From Haemonchus contortus (Eukaryota > Nematoda > Chromadorea > Rhabditida > Trichostrongylidae): a stretch of 64,000 nucleotides of DNA. Under the pieces are notes generated by a model. That model saw only the letters and a program-made list of their open reading frames with translations, did no database searches and was not told the origin of the DNA. A program made the translations under genes and the position numbers. Shown here piece after piece: positions 11,601-24,270 of this stretch (position 1 is its first letter; each line of letters opens with the position of its first letter). The DNA lies in the NCBI GenBank assembly GCA_000469685.2, contig LS997563.1, positions 28,559,897-28,623,896 of the forward strand, in the 5' to 3' direction.

Positions 11601-13060
11601 GTTGAAATGTCCCATCAAATTGAGGCCCGATTTTTCGCTCAACGGGAGATACCTGAACAATTGAGTTGCGCTTCAACATGATGGACAGTCTATCGACACC
11701 ATATTTGGAATTACAAGCCGACCTGCTAAGGAAGAACAAGATGCGGCCGCAAAATGATGTTTCAGCACTTCTACTGAGTCTTTTAAGAAGATCGTTACAC
11801 ATTCGCAGTATAGGTGTTTGTGATGTTTCAACAAGAGGTGACTGGAACAGAGTGCACATCAGAAATTCGAATTTAAATAGGTGAGGTAAAGAGATCGAAG
11901 ATGCAAGTTACAAGTTTCGAGGGACAACGTTTATGCGGTCGCCATACATGACCTTCCGATTTTTCTTATGAACCGTGTATTTGAATACTGCCCGTTGATT
12001 TTACGTGACGGTTAATGATTCAGTGGGTTTAAACCTCTTGGAGCATTTCATAAATCCTTAAGCGAATTTTGAGCTAGGGTGCCCTTTTATTTAAACAAAC
12101 CAACTAAACGGCAATAGCAGATTTCTACGTCATACCAAAAGTGTTTTTCTAAAATCGAGAGATGAAGTCTTGAAGTGTTGGGTGTTAATCAATCCCGTCT
12201 GAAGGATGCGCCTCCGCATTCGACTCCTATTAAGAAATGAGGACCTTCGGACTTATATATCGTAATATAGCAGGAATTCGCTGGTGAAAGAACGATACGA
12301 TACCGAACAGAGGGCATAAGAGCATTACTCTTCATATTTTGTAGCAACACCGTGGTGCATGAAAAATCGCAAGAACTCATCCGACAACCCAGTAGTCGAA
12401 AGCTAAGCAATCGATCTTAGTAGCTGTATACCTGTTTAAATTGAACCATATTTTCTTCCAGAATCCCAAATAGTCGCTCACAGCGTCCTATACCACTAAC
12501 TTCAAACATATCTTGAAGAGTTTGTACAGCTGTCTGCTTTACACATAGTCCTACAAGAAAAGTTATTGAGGATAGGGGAACAAAACATAAAACTAGGACT
12601 GATAGGAAACAAAACTGCCGTCAACAATTGTATGAAAGAAGATGGAATTGGTAGGCCCAGCAGACGTCAATCTTTCTACTTACCATTCTTACACACATTC
12701 AATGCAAACTCTAGATGTCTTCGTACATTTTCTTCGATGGTCTCGTCAGGACCTCTTGCTATATCCAAGCCCCTCTCTCTCAAACGGACTTCCAGAAGTG
12801 AAGAAAGATCATCATCACTGTAAACGTAACATATTCAACTGAAGAAGTGGCTTTAGATGGTAAATCCCACTGCATCTGTATAAAGCAAAATGGATGAAGG
12901 ATTAGCATTTTCTCAAGCGCTTCAGTAGTACTTCTAGCTGTTGAAAGGTAAAACCCTCATGCACAGGCTAGCGCAGTTACTCTCACCCTGCAGATTCTCG
13001 GCAGCTTGTGAAGTAGTTCTTCAAACCTTCTAAATCTCGTTTTTTGACGAATTCTTCCAT
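8656..13060 (-). CDS. thoc-1: THO complex subunit 1 (THOC1/HPR1)
   Basis: This is a subunit of the nuclear THO/TREX complex that couples transcription to mRNA packaging and export. Exons, 5' to 3': 13060-12987, 12817-12684, 12550-12432, 11841-11723, 11652-11574, 11479-11406, 11340-11226, 11162-11073, 10992-10921, 10866-10757, 10337-10220, 10152-10052, 9830-9720, 9663-9580, 9291-9144, 9071-8977, 8923-8782, 8688-8656. They join in phase to 605 codons (human protein: about 657). Family landmarks in order: RMCNDLLKRLS, LSEKSGLNL, ALYSMFW, YFAKYLTSPK, LNDSQFRRYFL, ELTKLWS, and a C-terminal death-domain-like part (LAPQWRKLAESMEISDKKIQEL). The donor of exon 10 (GTCTAC) is weak and was chosen because it alone restores phase. 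The last exon adds only ten residues, so the death domain is shorter than in vertebrates. The start follows an acceptor by six bases. Confidence 0.93.
12181..12240 (-). repeat. Dispersed repeat fragment in a thoc-1 intron
   Basis: The segment around CAATCCCGTCTGAAG and CATTCGACT resembles 49149-49192, suggesting a dispersed family. The reverse strand contains GAGTCGAATGC, a box-B-like sequence, so a tRNA-derived SINE is possible. Only partial similarity is visible. Confidence 0.35.
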
Positions 13061-13066
13061 GAACCC

Positions 13067-13075
13067 CTGGAAAAT
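13067..13075 (-). other. Probable trans-splice acceptor of thoc-1
   Basis: ATTTTCCAG ends at 13067, seven bases before the thoc-1 ATG at 13060. No upstream exon of thoc-1 was found. Confidence 0.6.
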
Positions 13076-13164
13076 TAGTCCTCATATTTTTTTTTGCAAG
13101 GGCTAGTTTCAGGTATTCTGTGTCTGCTAACTATTACAACAAGAATTATCTACATTAACATAAG

Positions 13165-13170
13165 TTTATT
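13165..13170 (-). promoter_or_regulatory. Candidate poly(A) signal of zyg-9
   Basis: AATAAA on the minus strand, about 530 bases after the zyg-9 stop codon and about 98 bases before the thoc-1 acceptor. This spacing is typical of nematode operons. Confidence 0.45.
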
Positions 13171-13699
13171 ATGCCTTATATAATTATTAACATTTAAAAG
13201 AAAGTTAGGATAAGTTATGATACTATTACACTGGATATTTTACCAAAGAATCACAAAAGCACGATGATGCTAGTACTGGACTGTGGACCGTAACGCAGCT
13301 AAGTAAATACTGTTTACTCTAGAAATCATCAGTATATTGCCAGTATGATGATATCGATTGTGCAAAAGGTGCATGAAAAACTCAATGTGAAGCAGTTACA
13401 ATCGTACAATATTTTACAGAATGGTGAGAGGAAATGCATATCAGGACGAAAGCTAGTACTATAAAATACTGAAATACAACGAAAACACAACCGATGGGAC
13501 CGATGAAGAAGCGAGTAAACCAATAACAGCATTTACAGAATCCAAGTAGTAGGAAGAAAACGTTCATCCCCGTACCACTGCGGGAGGCACCAGGAATAGC
13601 GTGCAAACAATATCTAAAAGTGATTTTTCTACTGAAGTAACCAAACAGTATTTCAAAACATGAAACCATACCACAAATAGTAAATCATACCACAGATAA

Positions 13700-16600
13700 T
13701 CAATCAGCTCCTAGACCAGCCAACCGAGACATCAAAGCAGTGTGAGTGGCCGGATCTATCGTGCGCCTTTTCTTGACCTGACCCGCTGTCAACTTAGCCT
13801 TTGTTTCATTGAGAACTTCAGGCATAGGAATTACTGATTCACTGAAATGAAGCGGACATAGAAGAGCTGTATAAAAAACTGATTTGTCAAGGAAAATACT
13901 GAGTGCATGAAAAAGGCATATCGCACGCACGTGAAACATTGAGAGTCTTTGAAACAATGATTTGAAAAAAAAACATAAAAAGCACAAGGAAAATGTTATT
14001 TAGAAAAATGTAAAGGGTGTAGGTCAGCAGAGGAGAGTCACCAATATTGCTAATTTAACAACGTACCACAAGGTAACAATAAGGAACAATAAGGATCGCC
14101 TGAATCTCAAAAGAATCGCGTGCTGGAAATAAAGACCAACCTGCTATAGTTGTCGGTGTTAGTATCTCTGGCTTGAAGAACAGGTGCAATGGTCGAAGAG
14201 ATAGTAGCCGTCGAAGTTGACATGAGATCACGGCCATGACGCATGGATTCGAAACGGGAGCGCAACGTGAACAATTTTTGAGCAGCAGATACCGCAGTCT
14301 GCAAGTAGTAGAAAATATCATGCACTAATAAAAAGAAAGAGGTTTATCTGAAAAGTTGTGGAAAAAGGAGTGGAAAAAGGAAGAACTTGGATTGAACACA
14401 ATGTCGGAAAAAGTAATGTGATAAGATAAAAATTCAACCACAGAAAAAGCTCATTGCAAAAATGCAGTTTTTGTTTTTTTCGTAGTTTCCCTTTACTCAA
14501 ATGAAATACAGTTCGAAAAGCGAAGAGGATACTAAATTCTTGATATTCTATCAGGCTGAGATCAATACAATGTAATAACGAGAGACGGAAAAGAAACGTA
14601 GACTGTTTTTAGACGAATCAAAAATTCGAGAATCTTACTTGCTCAGTGATCGGTCCCAGTGCTTTCAATCGACCAGCACGGCATTGCTCCATAAAATCAC
14701 GCACTAAATTGGCTTGAGGGACCTGTAATATAATAAAAACAAATACAAGTGGATAACTCGTTGAAACAAAAAACAAATCTACTCTCCCTTCCAAATGTAC
14801 AACGCTGTTTGAATGAGCACTTATTGAGCTGCGGAAAGAAATCATTGGATTGACTAGAATAAGGTGACCAACAAAAGACAAAGAATTTCGATAGTACGAG
14901 CACGTGCGAGATTGGTCTATAGGTATAAAGCAAGTATTCTTTGGCAAATAGCGATTTCCTTCCGCTTTAAACCAAATAAACGGCCTCTCATCCTCGCAAA
15001 TCATTGCAACTTCGATTTTGATGGAACCCGAAAGAATGATATAATACGATACATCAAAATATTTAACAACTTATATTGCACAAGCAGTCAGAATCGCAGT
15101 CTGAAAGACTTCATAAAATGGGAGAGCAAAAAGATTAGAGACGCCTCAAATGTGTGAAAAATGAACAATATTTTTGGGTCGTGGTCAACTCACCACTTCC
15201 AGATACTTCTCAAACTTCTCAGCATCTTCCGGATGTTTGTCCATGTATGAAACAAGCAAGGTGGTGTGTTTTTCATACTGAAAAACTCAAGAGATAAAAA
15301 TTAAAAGAGTCAGGAAGCACATTGATTCAACTGTACCGAAGGTAAATCACGAATGACATTATCCACGAGAATCTGCAGCTCTGAGCGACCGTACCCGTTC
15401 AACGGATTGGATTTTTGCACAGTGACAGACTCCGAAACCTGAATGTAATAACTATAAAAATGCCACCATAGTGCTTCTGCACTGGTTCCAAATCTACGGC
15501 TGGAGGAGAGGTTCTGACAAGAGCAGCCATTGAATAAAAGAATTTTGCGCAATGAGTGTTTGGCATAGATGGCACAAAGCAGCAGGACAAAGGAAGATTG
15601 TGTCAACTCCACTAGTCCTGATTGTCACTTTTCTGAGATGGTTGTTAAATAAGGTGAAGAAAGCCACCAAGAAGAGGAAGAACGAGCAACAGAGTCTCGC
15701 CCTCGCAAACGCCAATCCCAAAGGTGCCAAAATTGAGATACTCATCACTGTAAACTACCATTTGCATAATAGTGATTGAAAGATAAAAATGCATACAACA
15801 GAAAAAATTCTGGAGCAAACGGTTGTGAAAACGAATGAACTCGTCCGGTTAGAGCTCTGAAGATTCCTTCAGCCTACGCTCCAGCACAAAAGCAAAAGAA
15901 CTACGCTGCAAGTGCTTCCGGTAAAACATGAAGCTATTTGTTGCTGAACATGTTTATTGCTTTTTGTTTTCGGGATGCTAAAATGGATTCCACTCTAAGA
16001 AATAAAGGAATGAAGTATTCTAAATGGGTAGGTGATAAAAATAGGAGGTGAAGGACTGAAGCAGCAGTGTTTGTTCGCGCCAAGTAGTGCCTAGATGAAA
16101 TAAATTAAGATTAAGAAGGAATACGAGAAAGAGATCACGGAGGGAACTCACCACAGCTAACATTAAACAATGGATCTAATTCAAACGGGATAGTCAGTTT
16201 AAGGTCAAGGTCAAACTTCACCTTTCCTTATAATGAGAAAAAGACACAATGACCACTTACCGCTCCTGGAAGAGAAACTCCCCAACCGGCCGGGCTTATT
16301 CTCTGACATTCGGCGTAGCATGCTTGAAGGTGTTGAAGAAAATGTGGGTTTGATTTCGGTAATCTTTTCAGTTTCTCGAGGAGCTGTAATTATGGAAATT
16401 CAAACGCCCAAAATAGCACTGATTACCACATCTTAGCAAAAAAAATCGCTCTACTCATGTAATGCAACCTCGTACCATTGGTCCCATTGCGATCATTGCC
16501 TGCTCTGAACACATTTCGACAGAACGGATACCTTCCATATACAAACGGTGCTTTGCTGCGCCCTAAAAATCACTACAACCTCATCAAGGCACCATAATGA

Positions 16601-19600
16601 AACCAATGCTGTAGTAGAAAACCGATCAATGCGCGACTAACCGGCTGAATTTGGTCATAAAGCCGATTCGCAGCTCGGAGATACAAGTCCATCTCAATAA
16701 CTGTCTTTTGCTTTGCCATTGTATCAGCCCATTTATGCATGCACTAAAATGAATAGCGATTGTTTAGTGAATTACGCAGTTGCTAATGCTGCAAAGATCA
16801 ATCGTCATAGCTCAGTCCTCCTTTTTTCTTTCAGCACATGAACACATATCATCAATCAATGCTTCGTAAGAATGGAACCAAACCTTTATGAACAGGTGAC
16901 CGGCATCTCCTTCCGGATCTTCAAGCAGGCTGGTTATCAAGCAACGCGCGCAAGCAGCAAAAAACGTAGTTCTTTCCACTCTCACACACAATCGGATAAT
17001 CAGAGCGTTTAGGGAACGTGCAAACTGAACCAGAAAGATCAGTTGTCACAGTGAATCGCATATCTTCCAACAAATCAGTACTTACATGGACCGAATCCGG
17101 CATTGCGGAGCACACAGGATCTGATTGAATTTCAATGAGAGTATGGACTAATTCCCAAAGTATTTCATTTGTCGCATCTTCTCCTACATTCATTCGAGCG
17201 TATTTATCAGCAGATGCACTTAGCTGGAACACACTATTGAGAAAACAAAAAAACAAAAAACTATTTTTCAATACTGATGCAAAGTAAAAAAATGAAATTA
17301 CCGGGGTTAAGAAATTGAGTATAAGTTTGAGCATGTCTTGCCCTTTCGCTGTACGAATACCATGCATATTTCGCACAAGTTTCAGCTGTGTGCCAACGGT
17401 CTGCATCACCATATCTAGGCGATCTTCCAGCAAAGCTTTTTGGTCTTCCACTGATAGCAAATATCGGACCTGCAAACTAATTTCTTTATTGGAAAATCAA
17501 AAAAAAAAAAACAGATACAATAGGAACATTGAAAGGTGAGAACGGGAACTTATTGTTTCATTGATGTATTATATAATTTCGAACCTGTTCCAATGCATCC
17601 TTAGCAACGTCAATAAGACCGGATGATATGTTTTGAATGACTTTTTCCAGTTGATCCATAGTGTCAATAGAAGAAATCGAAGAAGACGAGCCACTTCTTC
17701 TGTACAAAGAAAAGGCTTTTACATCACATTTTTCTGTTATACATCATCCACACCTAGCTTGACATGGGTTTTTCTCGAATCAATAAGCGAGATTGCGGAA
17801 CTATATGTGGAAACACCTGTTGTCTTATAAAATGTAGTAAAAGCCAATATACTAACAATGCCAAATGTTGCAGTAGATTGTAATAGAGATTTTCTTTCAT
17901 AATGGCAAACCACAACGCTAACTGCACTACGCGAGAAAACCGCTCTGACAAACTTCTGAAATACCAACCTCAAGGGTGTAGTCGGTAATTGAGGAGCAGG
18001 AGGATTTCTTGTTGGTTGTCGGAATTGGATTTTGTCCATTTCAAGCAGGACATGAGTTGTGTTCAAATTTGTGGGGCCCTGCTCCACATACTGCAACAGA
18101 AACAATAAGCGAACGAAAATAACCAGATTTTAATCAAAACGAACTTCATCGTCAATTGTGTAACGAGGAGGATAAGCTGAAGACGACTCCTTGGTTCCTT
18201 CCTCACCTTGGGTGAAAGTACCGTTTAATTCTACAATGAATAATTGTCATTCCAGGCATGACTGAGCGAAATGGTGAGAAAATGCTACCTCTCTCGCCTT
18301 CCGGACTGTTCTCCCTTGTACGACCTTCAGAGTTATCTCGTCTTAATGAAGCGCTGCGACTAGATGGACGGCGAACCGCAGACCCAGCTGGAATAACGAA
18401 ATCTAGTCTTTTTATGGAAAATCGATGTGGAGCAAAATATGTGCACAGTGTTTCGCAATTCGAATCTACGACAAAGTGCACCTTGTGGGAAAAAGTATTG
18501 GCACTTATCTTCACGATTCTCGACCGTTCAAACAACAAAATGAGCAATCTTTGCCATATCACAACAATGATTATGTAAGATGAGCAATCAAAGCAATATT
18601 AAATGCATCGGGCTCACACTGAAATTGGCAATCCACACCTAACTCCACCATCTTAATCTCATATTTTGCTTATAATGCGATGGAAAAGTTGCACAGCCTC
18701 TAGATTTCCAAATATATTTTCACAGGATAGACCTGTGAGTCACCCATGACATACTATTATACTTCATTGGTTTAGCAACGAACCACTAATTCTGCCGACC
18801 TAATTTTTACCATGAACTTATTGTTAGACAAACCTACTAATTCGTATGTGTAAGTAATTGTGCACAAAACTGACCTCCTGCAGGCACCACTATCTTTGCA
18901 CCGCCGACTCTTACGGGTCCGCCACCTCGAGGTGCGGCGCTTCCTGGAGCTGCTCCTGATCGCTTGATGCGCTCCTCTACCATGGCACGCTCTTTGTCAC
19001 CCATTTTGCCCACATTGCGCCACATCTAAAAGTTCAGAATATGGAACACAGAAGAAGTAAGCTACAAATAGGGAAATACTAGAAAAAAGAAATACCTGAT
19101 CGCCTTCTTCACGATAGCACGCCACTAACCCATTTATTGCAGCGTTTCTCACATTATTATCGCGGTCACTCACGCAAGCCGCAATTGCCTTATGAATACC
19201 CTGAAAAAAAAAACGATGAAAGAAATTGGCGCAACCGAACGGAGTCACTTGTTAATTACACCGCGTGTTGTAATTGAAACACTGCCAAACGAACAGATTG
19301 TGCATTTTAAAAAATGAGTCAAGGACAGTTTCACGAACCAGAGACTTGAGTTGGGTAAGCCCCGCACGGGCGATGTACAGCTCGAGCACTTGCAGACATT
19401 CTGCTCGTTGACGGGCGTTTTTCGTCTTCAAGGCGTCTGCAAAACATTTGCAAACAGTGTAGCAATACTTCCGTGAGATCGAAAGTTTTTTAGTGTAATC
19501 ATACCAAGGAGCGTTGGACACATTTTAAATGGACCGCAGATGTCGGTGATTTCATCGATGATTTCACGGACAGCATTTCGCATGGTTTCCTTTTGTTCCC

Positions 19601-22600
19601 CAGACTTCAGAAGCAAATGCGGCACGAATGCATTCATTTCTTCAGTTGACATCGGCTCGTCAAAGGCTTTCATGAGGACAAGAACTTGCTTTGCAAACTC
19701 GAGCACCTCAAACACGATTTTTCATGCATTTGTTAAAGACGTATACAATTATGTATGGGAAAAGCTTGCTTTTAAGTGAACTAACCTTGATTAGAACAGA
19801 GGGATTTGTTTCATAGAATCGCAGTGTACACCACTTCAGCAAAAGATCGCTATTCTTTACAAGTGATTCAGGATTAGTTTCGGCACTCTGTAATCGAACA
19901 ACTGAACATGAAGAATGATGCATCCCATCTCGTTTGGAAACCATTTCCCTCTTTTTAGTACGACACCTAACCATGATTTAATATTGAAAATTTTCAAATG
20001 CACACCTTCATCAATAACTCTATTGCTTTCAGGTGTTGCTTAAAATCCTTATGGTACAGCATAGCCATAAGAGATGCCTTTGCATGACGGCCCAATTGTT
20101 CTTGCAGCTGCGTCATGTGCTCTTCTGTTGGAAGAGTAAAATTCCACTTGAGAGTCTAAAACTCTTTAACTCAGTGAAACCATATTATATCCAAAATGTT
20201 AATCAATAGAATGAGATTTTTACTACAGCAGCATACTTTGAGAGTACGTTCATCTTTGATTCGCTGTTGTTTTTCGTCGTTTGTTGTTAGCAGTTCATCT
20301 GGTGGTTTTTGCACGGGCTCTTCCTCTTCTTCCACCTGCAAATTACGGTGTTTACGATCAAACTGATATCACTTATTGATGAACCATGAAAAGCACCTTT
20401 TTCGGAATCTCCTTTTTCTTTTCGGGAACCTTCTTCACAGCAGGTGCGCCAGCAGGGGGTTTCAAGGACTGAAATTGGTGAGCCAAATAAAGCCAAGAGG
20501 ACTGGAACTCAACATAATTTTTCCACTAGCCCTTCAAAAATGAGTTACACTAGCACAACGAAACTATAGTACAATCAGCAATGAGCTGAATGACGAGAGC
20601 GAGACGTGATCTTTAACTATAGTTCACTTTGAATAAAGCTACATCCCGACCTCATCATCGCCAGTTGGCTCCTCCTCCTCTGCTGCAGCTGGACGACGTT
20701 CCGTAGACGAATCACGCGTTGTCGGTGCAGCCTTCTTTACAGGGGGCTCCACCTTTTTTGATGGAGGAGGAGCAGCCTACACACAGCCACAATAGCAACA
20801 CAACACAACACAGTACGGTATGAACATAGCAACCAAGATAAGTGTGACTTGGATAGAAGCCAACAAAAGGTATAAAAACGCTGAAATTGTGCACGAAGCA
20901 AGCGACTAATCTACCACTCGGGGGTCACTGCAAACACTTACGTCGGCTTTGTGAATTGATTGAACCATCTGGGTGATCACTTCTGGGCCTGCCTCTTCGC
21001 AAGCTTTTTGATAGAATTCTTTTATCTGAAAATGAAAGATCTCAGACATAGACATCTTCATATTTTCATAACAAGTCAAATGCGACACAAACCTTTCCCA
21101 TTTTGAGCTTATCGTCCAGGATGTCTGAAAGAAGCGGTAGACAAGGCTTCTCCCCAATAGCGCGCATGGCCGAGCCTAGAGCTGCATAAGAGGCATCGCG
21201 TACCTCAGCATCTGAATCGGCTGTATGCTGAAAGAAAATGAGCCATCTTCCCAGCGTAACGAAGAGATGGGCATCATGAGATTTGCGATGTTAGCATTAC
21301 TGAGACGACCATCAAAAACAACCTTGATCAGCAACGGCGCGATGGACTTCAGGGTTTTTTTCGGCATTGTTTGAGCGTTAAGTAACTTGAAGGCCCTGAA
21401 AACAATTATTCTGAGGTCAATACGATGTGGGACAGTGGATTAGCTTTGTATGATCACGGAAAGTATGAAAATAGCGAACGTGCTGACCTGTACAAGAAAA
21501 GATCGGTCTGTATTTTGATGTTTGGATTCGGCTTCTCGAGTGCGGCAAGAATATCGTCGCCTATTGCTTCAAGTGTCGTCTAAAACCCACATAGAAATAT
21601 ACTGAAAAGCAGTCTCCGACTCTGAAACATACCGTGGCAAAAATGGCGTCGATACATTCAACCAAAGGATCACGAAGTAAAGGTTTCTTCTCTTTGAATT
21701 TGTCAAAAATTACAGGAACGACAGAAGGAGCATGGGGAGCAAACTGGAATAAAGCTTTGAATGTTAACCACAAATACTATGTGTAGACAAAAAAAGAAAC
21801 AGAATTCCATGGTAGCGCACCTTTTTCCGCAAACCCTCAGCAACGCCTCTCATGCATTTTGCAGCCAAAGCCGCTACATTTATATTGGCGTCTTTCTCTA
21901 TGATCTGCAGAGAGGTTACCATTAAACAAGTAATTCACAAAGTGCATATAAGGAAAAGAATTTGATGGAAGGTTTTTTTACCCTTTTCAGTAGCGAAATA
22001 TGTTCACCGTACGATGCTTTTGGGTCCAATTTCGGATTTGCTGTTATAAGGTCGAGTAGCAGCTATAAATGACAAAAATGAATGAGGAAGACATTTCAAA
22101 ATTTTTAGGTAAGCTTTCCACAACGTTAACTACCTGTAGCGCATCTCTCCTTTCTGTCCACTTCTTGCTCTCAATGTTGGTGTTAAAATCATCCGGAAGT
22201 TTCGCAAGCACATCGACAGCCTCCAGGAAGTCCCATGGGTCTGCCTCCTGATTAGGCTTCCATTCAGTTTATTACAACCACAGGGAAGCTTATTGTCATA
22301 TGAAGTAAGGCACGACCTTAACAGGAGCTGGAGCACTAGCAGTACTTGCACGGGGTCCAGTTTCTGCGGCAACGGACGCTTCATCTGGAGCTGCCTGCTC
22401 ACTGCTAGTGGTTGCCGAATGCTTTGCCATTTCTTCGGCATGCGCTTGTGCTGCTTTCTCCGCATACTCTGCTATCTGCAACAGTAATTGAATAGCTTCA
22501 ATTCTCGTTGTACCACTCAGAAACTCATACGCGGTAAATAACTGACTTTTTTCATTTTCACTTCATCGTTACTGAGATCACCGATCATGGATCGCACATT

Positions 22601-24258
22601 CTTATCGCCAATGAGACGCTGGATAGCACCGATAGTTCCTAACGAGGCTTCACGGACATCTTGGTCCGCATCTGCGGCGTGCTTTATTAGCACAGGCACT
22701 ACTGTCTTAATCAACTTCTTAGGAGCCTGGAAACACATCAATGAGTCATACGCCAAAAACGAACGCACAGCAATCTTTGCCGTATTTGACCCACTGCCAC
22801 TTTCATATAATTAATAGAGAATAAGACACCTTATCTGAAGTTAGCAAGTTAATCTGTCTGCTCAAGAAATTGTCCACTTGTTGCTTGATCTGTGGATTCG
22901 GCTTCCCCATATTTGCCTCGATTTCCTCGACTATTACTTCGAGAGAGGGAATCTGGAAAAGAAAACCAACCACTAACTCGTTTGGATATTCGTGGGTTTG
23001 TTATGAGTGTAAAATACTGGAATGGTCAAAAAGTTCTGCGACAAAGTTCGGATGACCATAAATTTTGTTCAGATAATGTGAACAGATAGCAACGACGAAG
23101 AATCACATTGAACATTTTCTGAGCAATCACTACATGAGTGAACAAGGGCACGTACGTGGACGGACTTCGCAACATTATCGTTGATAATTGAATAATATAA
23201 ATTTTATACCCTCCATAAATGGCGCAAAGGTAAAAAAGCGAGTGTGACGGCTCAAACTATCAACATTTACTGAAGGCACTGCCCCACCGCACAATGGCAA
23301 TAAAAGTGATCGAGTATTTCCGCACATATCACATTACCCTTTAAGCCGATCTCAAACACTCTAAAAGTTGCTGTACGCAAACGGGCCGTCATATCTACCA
23401 AACAACCGACCAAAGTCTGCCTGCTTGGCCTTCAAAAGAGAACAATCACAGACATACCTACAACAAGACATTGCTCATGAAAATTCGCTCCGATGCCAAA
23501 AAAAAAATACAGGCCATAAAGCTTTCAAACTGCTCTTCTATTGGGTTCCGGACAAGATGATGATGGGATGGGGAATTAAGGCTTTGCTCAAGGGATGGTG
23601 GAAGGTTGCTGATCCCTCTAGTAGATGTGTTTCTGATACTTAACCCAATCGTAAAATTCTGGAGAAATCCCCTTTGTCGAAGAACTTCTGGCAATCCCAG
23701 GAGTATGAATCTCTTCAGCTTTTACCAAAGCCAACTCACCGTTGCAGCAATGGCATCAGCACATTCGACAAGCGGGTCTCTAAGTAACGGCTTTTTTTCT
23801 TTTAATTTATCGAAAACAACCGGGATTATCTGAAACAAAAACTTCACCAAAGTAGTGGTTGGTCCACAACTCGCAAATGGAGATTCACCCACCGACTGAG
23901 CATATGGTGAGAACTTTGACCTCAACCCGGTGGCAAATCCTTTAATACATTTGGCAGCAAGAGCGCATACGTTAATATTTGCATCCTTTGCCAACATCTA
24001 CAATAAAGTACACTATAAGATTCAGAACAGACCGAGGTATAGCTAAAAATTGAATCAATCAAGTACCGTTTGGAGGTTACCAAGAATCTCTCCATAGCTG
24101 GCTTTCGTGGATAATCTAACGGTCGCATCTAGTAATGTGGCAAGCGCTTCTAGAGCCTCCTTCCTTTCCTGCCATTTTTTCGACTCTCTCAATTCATCGA
24201 AATTGGCAGGAAGTTTAGCAAGGACATCTACCTCGTCGGCAAATTCCCATGCATCCAT
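13700..24258 (-). CDS. zyg-9: XMAP215/CKAP5-family microtubule polymerase, ZYG-9
   Basis: TOG-domain protein that binds tubulin and drives microtubule growth at centrosomes and spindle, in C. elegans with TAC-1. Thirty-eight exons join in phase to 1495 codons (C. elegans: about 1415): 24258-24067, 23997-23893, 23829-23740, 22952-22830, 22726-22547, 22475-22317, 22256-22134, 22062-21982, 21904-21821, 21743-21633, 21579-21488, 21395-21323, 21227-21093, 21025-20942, 20776-20651, 20468-20397, 20335-20237, 20155-20006, 19887-19786, 19706-19505, 19436-19339, 19200-19096, 19025-18875, 18387-18289, 18230-18145, 18090-17969, 17699-17585, 17469-17302, 17223-17086, 17024-16884, 16743-16642, 16562-16476, 16383-16261, 15438-15337, 15277-15194, 14722-14639, 14298-14141, 13841-13700. 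TOG1 is about residues 1-230 (SKKWQERKEALEAL, KEKKPLLRDPLVEC, ADQDVREASL), TOG2 285-540, an acidic-basic linker follows, and TOG3 is about 645-880. The C-terminal third is helical and ends HTALMSRLAGLGAD, like the CKAP5 tail. Confidence 0.96.
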
Positions 24259-24260
24259 AC

Positions 24261-24270
24261 CTGTAATGGA
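24261..24270 (-). other. Probable trans-splice acceptor of zyg-9
   Basis: TTCCATTACAG, with AG at 24262-24261, precedes the start ATG at 24258 by two bases. No upstream coding exon is visible. Confidence 0.6.

Noticed and set aside
15552..15779. Plus-strand Lys-rich frame of 75 codons
   Set aside because: It falls within zyg-9 intron 33, has no splice partners or recognisable domain, and its composition suggests chance.
18258..18578. Plus-strand open frame of 106 codons
   Set aside because: It is antisense to the zyg-9 exon 18387-18289 and its flanking intron; the minus-strand frame is the conserved one.
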